Shown piece after piece: positions 8,502 through 16,558 of a DNA stretch of 64,000 nt. Both the position numbers and the translations under genes were made by a program. Position 1 is the first letter of the stretch, and each line of letters opens with the position of its first letter. The notes under the pieces are model-generated. The model was not told the origin of the DNA. It saw only the letters and a program-made list of their open reading frames with translations, and did not search any database. Origin of the DNA: Opitutia bacterium (GTDB lineage: Bacteria; Verrucomicrobiota; Verrucomicrobiia; Opitutales; Opitutaceae); contig CANGHW010000004.1 in the NCBI GenBank assembly GCA_947453695.1, positions 44,290 to 108,289 on the forward strand, read 5' to 3'.

Positions 8502-10670
8502 ATGCCCAAGAAACCCACTGCGAAAAACTCCGACCAACCCGAGCTGCCACTCGACAGCGCTGCGGCGCCCAAGGGTGAGACGCCCGTGCCCGCGGCGCCC
8601 GCACCGGCTGCGCCCGGTGGAGCCGAAGGCACGCCGCCCGCCGCACCCGCCGTCGATGCGGCGGCGCTCGCGGTGCCGGCCGATGGTCCCGCGGTCTTTA
8701 CGCCCGGCCCCCGCCGCGGCGGTGCGACCGTGCAGGAGGAAGACTCGCCGCTCGCGAAAAACTATCGCGGTTGGTTTCTCGAATACGCCAGCTACGTGAT
8801 CCTCGATCGCGCCGTCCCGCACATCGACGACGGCTTGAAGCCCGTGCAGCGCCGCATTCTCCATACGCTCTGGGACATGGACGACGGGCGTTTCCACAAG
8901 GTGGCCAATGTCGTCGGCCGCTCGATGTCGCTCCACCCGCACGGCGATGCCTCGATCGGCGCGGCGCTCGTCGCGATCGGCCAGCGCGCCTTCCTCATCG
9001 AGCCGCAGGGCAACTACGGCAACCTCCTCACCGGTGACGAAGCGGCGGCGCCGCGTTACATCGAGGCGCGTCTCACGAATTTCGCGAAGGATGTGCTCTT
9101 CAATCCGAAGACCACGGAATGGCAGTTGAGCTACGACGGCCGCGCGAAGGAGCCCGTCACGTTGCCCGCGAAGTTCCCCATCGTGCTCCTCGAGGGTGCT
9201 GAGGGCATCGCGGTCGGTCTCGCGACGAAGATTCTCCCGCACAATTTCAACGATCTCTGCCGGGCGGCGATCAATCACCTCCAGGGAAAAACCTTCCGCA
9301 TCTATCCCGATTTCGCCACGGGCGGCATTGCGGATTTCTCGGAATACAATGACGGCGAACGCGGCGGCAAAGTGAAGGTCCGCGCCAAGATCGAGCAGCG
9401 TTCAAAGTATCTCCTCGCGATCACCGAGCTGCCGTTTGGCTCGACGACGGAGACGCTCATCGAGTCGATCCTCTCCGCCAACGCGAAGGGCAAGATCAAG
9501 ATCAAGCACGTCGACGACAACACGGCCGACTCGGTCGAGATCCTCGTCCACCTCCCGCAAGGCGCGGAGCCGGACAAGGTGATCCAGCAGCTCTACGTTT
9601 TCACGAACTGCCAGATGCAGCTCTCGCCCGCCGCGTGCGTGATCGAGAACGACAAGCCGCAGTTCCTCGGCGTGAAGGAAATCCTCCGCCGCAGCGTCGA
9701 GCGCACGCGCGAACTCCTGAAGAAGGAACTAGAGATCAAGCTCGGCGAACTCGAGCAGCAGTGGCACTGGGATTCGCTCGAGCGCATTTTCATCGAGGAG
9801 CGCATCTACCGGAACATCGAGAAGTCGAAGACCTGGGAGAGCGTGCTTGAGGAAATCCGCGCGGGGTTGAAGCCGTTCATCAAGGACCTCCGTCGCGAGG
9901 TCACTGACGAGGACATCACCCGCCTCACCGAGATCCGCATCAAGCGCATCTCCGCCTACAACCGTTTCCAAGCCGACGAAGCCCTCAAGAAAATCGAAGA
10001 GGGGATGAAGGAGACGAAGGCACACCTGAAGAATCTCACCGGCTACACGATCGCGTGGTTCGAGATGCTCCAGGAAAAATATGGCAAGGGGCACAAGCGC
10101 CGCACGAGCTACGACGAGATCGAGCAGATCGACGCCTCGGCGGTCGTGTCGGCCAACCAGCGCCTCTACGTCAACAAAGACGACGGCTTCATCGGTCTAA
10201 ACTGGCGTCAGCACGAATACGTGCAGGACTGCACGATCCTCGACAGCGTGCTCACGATCATGCGCGACGGCTCGCTCAAGGTCGCGAAGGTGGCCGACAA
10301 GGTCTTCATGGGCCGCGACATCATCCACGTCGCGATCTTCCCGAAGGATGGCGACACGGCGTTCTACTCCATGGTCTACCAGGACAAGGAGAGCGGCAAA
10401 GCCTTCGCGAAGCGCTTCCAGATCGGCGGCCTCTCGCGCGACAAGCTCTACCCGCTCGTGAAGAACGAGGGCTCGAAGATCGTGTGGCTGCACGTCGCGA
10501 AGACGGAGAAGGAAATGCCCCGGCAGGTGAAGGTCTTCATCGACGGCCGCAGCGGTGCACGCGTGCGCGAAGTCGACTTCGACCTCGGCACGATTCCGGT
10601 GAGCACGCGTAGCGCCATCGGCGTCACCGTCTCGAAGTGGCCGGTGAAGGACGTGAAGCCCGTGGAGTGA
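8502..10670 (+). CDS. DNA topoisomerase IV / gyrase subunit A
   Basis: SYVILDRAVPHIDDGLKPVQRRILHTLWDMDDGRFHKVANVVGRSMSLHPHGDASIGAALVAIGQ ... RYIEARLTNFAKDVLFN; start at MPKKPTAKNS (8502) rather than 8121. Confidence 0.93.
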   Translation: MPKKPTAKNSDQPELPLDSAAAPKGETPVPAAPAPAAPGGAEGTPPAAPAVDAAALAVPADGPAVFTPGPRRGGATVQEEDSPLAKNYRGWFLEYASYVILDRAVPHIDDGLKPVQRRILHTLWDMDDGRFHKVANVVGRSMSLHPHGDASIGAALVAIGQRAFLIEPQGNYGNLLTGDEAAAPRYIEARLTNFAKDVLFNPKTTEWQLSYDGRAKEPVTLPAKFPIVLLEGAEGIAVGLATKILPHNFNDLCRAAINHLQGKTFRIYPDFATGGIADFSEYNDGERGGKVKVRAKIEQRSKYLLAITELPFGSTTETLIESILSANAKGKIKIKHVDDNTADSVEILVHLPQGAEPDKVIQQLYVFTNCQMQLSPAACVIENDKPQFLGVKEILRRSVERTRELLKKELEIKLGELEQQWHWDSLERIFIEERIYRNIEKSKTWESVLEEIRAGLKPFIKDLRREVTDEDITRLTEIRIKRISAYNRFQADEALKKIEEGMKETKAHLKNLTGYTIAWFEMLQEKYGKGHKRRTSYDEIEQIDASAVVSANQRLYVNKDDGFIGLNWRQHEYVQDCTILDSVLTIMRDGSLKVAKVADKVFMGRDIIHVAIFPKDGDTAFYSMVYQDKESGKAFAKRFQIGGLSRDKLYPLVKNEGSKIVWLHVAKTEKEMPRQVKVFIDGRSGARVREVDFDLGTIPVSTRSAIGVTVSKWPVKDVKPVE

Positions 10671-10889
10671 GTCGACTAGGTTGACGCTTCCTTTGGCGGT
10701 GCGCCGCGTCGAGCAACGGGCTCGCGCGGCCTGGCGACCGGCACGAGGCGTGAAGCGCGTGCTGCGTTCAGCGAAGCCGGCACGCACGGGCGCCCTACCC
10801 ATCGCGCGCAAGCGGGCAACTGACGACGGTGTTAACTGGTGGCCGTGAAGCTTGGGTGGGGCTGCAACTGGCCAGGCGGCTGACCTCTC

Positions 10890-11372
10890 GGGGACGGTTC
10901 AGACGGCAAACGGAGTATCTCGGACGCTAAACGGAGGGTCGAAGACACTGGAAGGACGGTCTCAGACACAAAACGGTCACTCTCAGGGACAAAAAGGAGC
11001 GTCTTAGACACAAAACGGACCTTCTCCGACGTAAAACGGACGCCTTTAGACACAGAACGGAGTGTCTCAGACGCAAAACGGAGTGCCTCAGACGTAAAAC
11101 GGCGTGCCACAGATGCTAACCTGTGTCATAAAGATGTCGGCGGGAGTCATAAAGATGCTGGCAGGACCGTAAAAGATGCCCGCAGGGGTCATAAAGACAG
11201 CGGCAAGACCGCAAAAGATGTCCGCCGGAGCGATAAAGATGCCCGCAGGACCGCTAAGGCTGGCGGCAAGAGGGGCCCAGACCCTGACCAGAGCGCCTCA
11301 GACGGCGGCAAGAGCGACCCAGACCACGAAAAGCGCGACTATGGAGGCGGCAGGCCCGACTCGGGCGCGGCT
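10890..11372 (+). repeat. Degenerate 21-bp tandem array, 23 units in constant register (two sub-families)
   Basis: Units from 10890+21k; first ~11 like cggagtgtctcagacgcaaaa, next ~6 like aggaccgtaaaagatgcccgc, last ~6 more diverged; no indels. Confidence 0.9.
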
Positions 11373-11566
11373 CTGACCGCGCAAGGCGGGGGCGAGCGCG
11401 CGTTTCGGATCCGGCCGCACTTGGGTGACGCCGGACGCGCGGGAAATCTGGCGTGGCCTGAGGGATGGGCGAATTCGCGATTGACGGTGCGACGGGGTTT
11501 TCTTGTTTCCCGGGGACCCCGACGCCACCCCGCGTCTTACCCCCCACTTCCACCTGAGGCTTCGTC

Positions 11567-12067
11567 ATGAGCAGCTTTCGCATCCGCCCGCAATTCACCC
11601 ACACCGTGCAGGCGAACCTGGACGCCACGCGGGAACAAATTCTCCAAGCCCTCGCACAGAAGGCGCCAGGGTTCGAGGTGCGGGCGTTTCCCGAATTCAT
11701 CGCGATTCATTTTGCCGAGGGCGAGCGGCGCTACTGGTCGCCGCGGCTCTTTCTCAATCTCGGCACCACTGAGGCCGGCGTGACGCGTATCGAGGGCATT
11801 TACGGACCGGAAATGGAAATCTGGTCAGTCTTCGTCTATGGCTACCTCGCGACCGGACTGCTCGGGACTTTTGCCGGTATTTTGGGTTTCGCCCAGCGTT
11901 CGGTCGGGTCGGAGCCGTGGGGCTTGTGGGTCTTGGCGGCGATGCTCGTGGTCGCCCTGCTGCTCTTCGTCGGCGGGCAGATCGGAGAAAAACGGGGCGC
12001 GTGGCAGACTTCGGAGTTACATCGCGCCTACGAGGCCGCGGTGGGGCGTCCGACGGAATTTCACTGA
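11567..12067 (+). CDS. Hypothetical membrane protein
   Basis: 166 aa, one or two hydrophobic segments (VYGYLATGLLGTFAGILGF, GLWVLAAMLVVALLLFVGG). Confidence 0.75.
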   Translation: MSSFRIRPQFTHTVQANLDATREQILQALAQKAPGFEVRAFPEFIAIHFAEGERRYWSPRLFLNLGTTEAGVTRIEGIYGPEMEIWSVFVYGYLATGLLGTFAGILGFAQRSVGSEPWGLWVLAAMLVVALLLFVGGQIGEKRGAWQTSELHRAYEAAVGRPTEFH

Positions 12068-12111
12068 GCCGTGCACTGACCGGCGACACGGCGCCGGGGG
12101 GAGCGCGCGGG

Positions 12112-13752
12112 TTAGGTTCGCGGCGTGGCGGTGAGCTCGGTCAATGCGTCGGCGATGGCGCGGTCGCTGCGGCAGCGGGGCATTTTGTGCTGACCGCCCC
12201 ACTTACCCTGGCGGCGTTGCCAAAGCTCAAACGTGCCGGGCGGGACGAGTTGCACGGTCGGCGCGTCGAGTCCGCCGCCCTTGCGCTTGGCCTCATAGTC
12301 GTCGTTGAGCCGCTGCAGTTCGGTGTCCAATTCGAGGGAGAGCTGCGCGAGCGGGGGCGTCGCCCCGGGCTGGAGTTCGATCCACCATTCATGGCGGCCG
12401 CGGCTCGGGCCGCGAACGGAGTCGGCGAAAACCGGGGCCACGTGAAAATTGGCGATGGTGAGGCGGTGACGCTGGCACACGTGCGACAGGGTGTCGGTGA
12501 CTTCCTTCTCGATGACGTGTTCGCCGAAGGCGCTGAGCTGGAGTTTGGTGCGGCCGACGTAGACGAGGCGCGGCGGCTCGGTGGACGTGAAGCGCACGAT
12601 GTCGCCGATGACGTAGCGCACGAGGCCGGCGGGCGTGGTCATGACGAGTGCGTAGTCGACGCCGGTTTGCACGCCGGAGAGGGGCACGGCTTTTCCTCCG
12701 AGCTCGGTGAGGCGCGAATCATCGAAGTCGGCCAGCGGAATGAATTCGTAGAAGATCCCGGCGTGGGTGAGGAGCCGCAGACCGGCGCCCGACTCGGCGT
12801 CCTGCACGGCGATGAAGCCCTCCGAAGCCGGGTAGACCTCGTGGAAATTGACGGTCGGGCCGAGGGCGGCGCGGAGTTCGTCCTGAAACGGCCCGAGGGG
12901 GACGCCGCCGTGGACGAGGCACTCGAAATTCGGCCAGAGGTCCTGCAGGTGGGCGATTTTTCGTCGCTGGAGCGCGGCGTGGGAGCGCAGCGAGGCCGCG
13001 AGGATCAGCACCCAACTCGGGATGCCGGCGAGCATCGTGATATCGATCGAGGCGGTGCGGCGCACGATGGCGTCGAGTTTGGCAGGCCAGTCGGAGATCT
13101 GGGCGATGTCGCGTCCCGGCTCATAGAGGTGCTGCTCCACCCAGCGCGGGAGATTGAGGGCCGTGATGCCGCTCAGGTCGCCGGCAAAGGCGGCGTGCGG
13201 GAGCATCTCCGGCAACGGCGTGAGGGCGGTCGATCCGCCGAGGAAGAGGTGGCGTCCGCGAAAGACCGAAGCACGGCCGGTGCGCGCGGCGTAGTAGAGC
13301 AGCGAGTCGAGGCCCGTTTGCCGGAAATGTCCGAGCATGGCGGACGTGATCGGGAGAAACTTGGTGCGGCCGGCCGTGGTGCCCGAGGATACGGCGAAGT
13401 GATTGCACTGGCCGGGCCAGAGGACATCCGCCTCACCGCGCTTCATCCGCTCGATGGCGGGCGCGAGCGTCTCGTAGGTTTGCGGTGCGATCCGGGATTG
13501 GAAGGCCGCGTAGTTGAGCTGGCTGGTGAGCGCGGCGGCGCGCCAGTGCGACGTGTGGGAAAGTGGAGCGACCAAGCCGCGAAAGACGGCCTCCTGATCG
13601 CGCAAGGCGGTGTGCGGTCGGCGCAGACGCCGGCGGGTGCGGGCGGCGAGGACGCCGGCGCCGAGCACGGAGAGCTGCTTCGTCCACGGGAGACGGGCAG
13701 CAGGGGTGGGCTCGGCTGACATGGCAGGCGAAGGAGCGGTGGCAGTGTTCAC
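12112..13752 (-). CDS. GH3 auxin-responsive promoter family protein (acyl-adenylate-forming)
   Basis: FAVSSGTTAGRTKFLPIT phosphate-binding-type motif, EVYPASEGFIAVQ, YVIGDIVRFT, YVGRTKLQLSAFGEHV motifs of the GH3/ANL fold. Confidence 0.88.
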   Translation of the reverse strand: MNTATAPSPAMSAEPTPAARLPWTKQLSVLGAGVLAARTRRRLRRPHTALRDQEAVFRGLVAPLSHTSHWRAAALTSQLNYAAFQSRIAPQTYETLAPAIERMKRGEADVLWPGQCNHFAVSSGTTAGRTKFLPITSAMLGHFRQTGLDSLLYYAARTGRASVFRGRHLFLGGSTALTPLPEMLPHAAFAGDLSGITALNLPRWVEQHLYEPGRDIAQISDWPAKLDAIVRRTASIDITMLAGIPSWVLILAASLRSHAALQRRKIAHLQDLWPNFECLVHGGVPLGPFQDELRAALGPTVNFHEVYPASEGFIAVQDAESGAGLRLLTHAGIFYEFIPLADFDDSRLTELGGKAVPLSGVQTGVDYALVMTTPAGLVRYVIGDIVRFTSTEPPRLVYVGRTKLQLSAFGEHVIEKEVTDTLSHVCQRHRLTIANFHVAPVFADSVRGPSRGRHEWWIELQPGATPPLAQLSLELDTELQRLNDDYEAKRKGGGLDAPTVQLVPPGTFELWQRRQGKWGGQHKMPRCRSDRAIADALTELTATPRT

Positions 13753-14870
13753 GCCGCGAGGGAGAGCCGGTTTGACTTCAAGCGGCGATAGAAGGCAGTC
13801 ACGTGCGGAAGAAATTGAAAGTAGTGGAAGATCAGCGACGCGTGTTGCACGGGATTCACGGTGTCCGTCTGACTGGAGACGGTCTTGAGTTCGCCCCGCG
13901 GGAAAAAGGCGGCGAGGGCCGTCTCGAAGGCGGCGCGAGTGGGGGAGCCGACGGCGATGACGGACGTTTCCTTTTCCGCGTAGAGCACGAGCGTCGGCGC
14001 CTCGGTCAGCGGCAATTGGTCGGCGACGGTCCAGGGCGACAGCGGTGGCATGTCGCGAAGGGCGCCGACCCGTTCACAGGCCCCGTGGGTGTCGATGTTT
14101 TGGATGGCGGCCAGCACACGATCGCGCAACTGGTGCAATTCCGGGAGCGTAAGGAGCACGCGCAGGGCCTCGCGATTTTGGGCACCAGCCTCGAACATCT
14201 TGGCGAAGATGGCCCGGGAGCGACTGATGACATCCTGGCTGACGGTGGCGCCGCTATCGAGATACGGCTTGAGTGCGCGACCGATGAGGGTCGAGGCCTT
14301 GACCTCGCCGGGAACGACGATGTCGGCGGCGCAGGCGACGGGGCTGACAAGCACAAGGCCGCCGATGTCGGGACTGCGTCCGGCGGCGCGGGCGCGGCGC
14401 AGCCAGTCGAGGGCGAGGCCGGCGCCAAAGCTCACGCCAAAAATCACGGGCCGCTGGCCGTGCGCGAGATTGAGCTCGGTAACCAAGTCATCGAGCTGCG
14501 CAGCGATCAGCTCGACGGAGAAGCCGCTGCGCGGATAGTTGAGATAGTAGACGCTGCCGCGGCGCAGCAGATAGCCGCGAAGCAAAAAGACCTGTTCGGT
14601 CGCATCCGGGACGAAGCCGCCGAGCACGATGGTCGGGACGGAGCCGAGCCGGCGCTCGCACAGCAACGTGGCGCCTTGGTGCACTCCGGCGGCGCCCCGC
14701 GCGATCACTTGGGTCTGCGCGGTCGTGTTCGCCGGGGTGTAGGGAATAGGGCGGGGTGGTCGCAACTTGTAACCGGTGGCGCGAAAAAACGTGTGGACTG
14801 GCCGGGCCGGGGAGAGGCGTGAAAACGCCGCGAGAAGGGAGAGGGCAGGAGCGAAGCTCAGGGCGGGCAT
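13749..14870 (-). CDS. Alpha/beta fold hydrolase
   Basis: Nucleophile elbow GVSFGAG; VLYAEKETSVI acid strand; overlaps GH3 gene by 4 bp. Confidence 0.75.
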   Translation of the reverse strand: MPALSFAPALSLLAAFSRLSPARPVHTFFRATGYKLRPPRPIPYTPANTTAQTQVIARGAAGVHQGATLLCERRLGSVPTIVLGGFVPDATEQVFLLRGYLLRRGSVYYLNYPRSGFSVELIAAQLDDLVTELNLAHGQRPVIFGVSFGAGLALDWLRRARAAGRSPDIGGLVLVSPVACAADIVVPGEVKASTLIGRALKPYLDSGATVSQDVISRSRAIFAKMFEAGAQNREALRVLLTLPELHQLRDRVLAAIQNIDTHGACERVGALRDMPPLSPWTVADQLPLTEAPTLVLYAEKETSVIAVGSPTRAAFETALAAFFPRGELKTVSSQTDTVNPVQHASLIFHYFQFLPHVTAFYRRLKSNRLSLAA

Positions 14871-14955
14871 GCACTATGACGGCGCGCCGTGCCGCAGCCG
14901 TTGGCAAAACGAAAGCGGTGCTGTAACGAAAACGTTGCCAGCCTGAAACCGCGGC

Positions 14956-15918
14956 GTGACTTGGACAGCCGCCGGGACCGGTGCGGTGGAGTTTGCCGGA
15001 ATGTCACCCGGGGCGTTTGCGAGGGGAGGCCGGAGTGGGAGAAACTGCGGCGTGAATCTTCTGCTCCCGTCCATTGCCGCGACTCCGCTCTCCCGTGCCG
15101 GGTCCGCCGCCGGGCCTGCGGAAACTGCCGGCGAGGACGCCGGGTCCGTGGTGAACTACTTCGATTCGCATGAGGCCGCGGCCCGCTACGCGGGCAGCCG
15201 GCCGCAGAGCCATGGCCGCGTGCTGGAGATGCTGCGACGCATCCTCGGGGCGAATCTGCCGGTGGGCCGGGCGCTGGATGTCGGCTGCGGGACCGGGCAC
15301 TCCACGGTGGCGCTGCTGCCGATGGCGGGCACGGTGGTGGGCCTGGATGCCTCGCCCTTTATGCTGGCGCAGGCGTGCCGCATGCCGGGCGTCGAATATC
15401 GCTGCGGCTACGCCGAGGCGCTGCCCTTCGGCCGCGGGGAGTTTGACCTTCTTACCGTGTGCTCAGCGTATCACTGGTTTGACCAGGATCGATTCCTGCG
15501 CGAGGCAGGGAGGGTGTTGCGGACGGATGGCTGGCTCGTGCTGTATAAAGTCGGCTCCACGGGAAAAATCGCGCACCGCCCGGATTTTGAAACGTGGCGG
15601 CGAGAGGTGTTTCGGGCCCGCTATCCGAAGACGGCGCGCAATGACGAACAACCCTCGGAGGACAAAGCGACGGAAGCCGGGTTTCAAGAAGTGGCCCGCG
15701 AGCGGAGGAGTCATGCCGTGCGCCACACCCTCGATGCGTATGTCGACAATCTGCTGACGCACGGCTCGCTGATCCGCGCAATCGACAGCCAGCGCGAGCC
15801 GGTAGGTGCGGCGCGGGAATGGCTGAGGGGCGAGCTATCGCCCGTCTTCGAGGCGGGGACGGCTGAGTTTGTGCACGAAGACTGGTTGCACGTGCTACGC
15901 CGGAAATCGGCCAGCTGA
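14956..15918 (+). CDS. Class I SAM-dependent methyltransferase (start uncertain; could be GTG at 15148/15151)
   Basis: VGRALDVGCGTGHSTVALLPMAGTVVGLDASPFMLAQA; YHWFDQDRFLREAGRVLRTDGWLVLY. Confidence 0.85.
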   Translation: MTWTAAGTGAVEFAGMSPGAFARGGRSGRNCGVNLLLPSIAATPLSRAGSAAGPAETAGEDAGSVVNYFDSHEAAARYAGSRPQSHGRVLEMLRRILGANLPVGRALDVGCGTGHSTVALLPMAGTVVGLDASPFMLAQACRMPGVEYRCGYAEALPFGRGEFDLLTVCSAYHWFDQDRFLREAGRVLRTDGWLVLYKVGSTGKIAHRPDFETWRREVFRARYPKTARNDEQPSEDKATEAGFQEVARERRSHAVRHTLDAYVDNLLTHGSLIRAIDSQREPVGAAREWLRGELSPVFEAGTAEFVHEDWLHVLRRKSAS

Positions 15919-16036
15919 GTGATATTCGGACGAGGACCAGTCCGCTGCCGCGGCACGATGGCCGGGAGGAGCAGGCGATCCAGAGACCGGGAAGTAAGCG
16001 CTGGTGTGATCGACCAGCGTGTATTGGTCGCCGCAA

Positions 16037-16312
16037 CTATTTCGCGCTGAGTCGGGCCACGACCGATTGCCAGCGCTTTTCCATCCACGTCTCGGCGATC
16101 GATCCTGAGCGCTCGAGTTTGAGCAGCAAATCGAACAAAGCGGGACCCTCGGCCTCGTAGTTTGCCCCGGATTCCACCCGTCGACGGAGCGTCTGCCATT
16201 GCGACGCTTCGGCACTGTCCGTGATCCGGCCGTCACAGGCGATGGCATCGACCAAGGCGAACAAGAGCCGGGACTCTGCCCTTACTCGTGAGAGTGAGAT
16301 CGTCGTGCTCAT
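16037..16312 (-). CDS. Small hypothetical protein, paralogous to the protein at 25488-25781
   Basis: MSTTISLSRVRAESRLLFALVDAIACDGRITD...LERSGSIAETWMEKRWQSVVARLSAK. Confidence 0.55.
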   Translation of the reverse strand: MSTTISLSRVRAESRLLFALVDAIACDGRITDSAEASQWQTLRRRVESGANYEAEGPALFDLLLKLERSGSIAETWMEKRWQSVVARLSAK

Positions 16313-16454
16313 GCCGTAGGGTGGAGCGGCAGGTGCGGCATTTCCATCTGAATTTCTCCGCATATCTTGGTGTTGAATTGTTCACGGATTGGCCTCGCCG
16401 GACGATGACCGAGGGCGGCGGCGTTGAGTTGATGGCGCGCCGGTGGCGCGGACA

Positions 16455-16491
16455 CAAAAAAGGCGGCGGGAACCACAACGATCCCGCCGCC
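16455..16491 (-). terminator. Rho-independent terminator for the alkaline phosphatase transcript
   Basis: GGCGGCGGGA / TCCCGCCGCC perfect 10-bp stem with A6 on + strand. Confidence 0.85.
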
Positions 16492-16558
16492 ACTGTTTGC
16501 TAATTTCTAAACCACACAACTAACCAAAGAACGACTGACAAAGGGGCGGAGCCGGGGC

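Noticed and set aside
10890-11372. CRISPR array interpretation of the 21-bp repeats
   Set aside because: Units are contiguous with no unique spacers, highly degenerate, and no cas genes are nearby.
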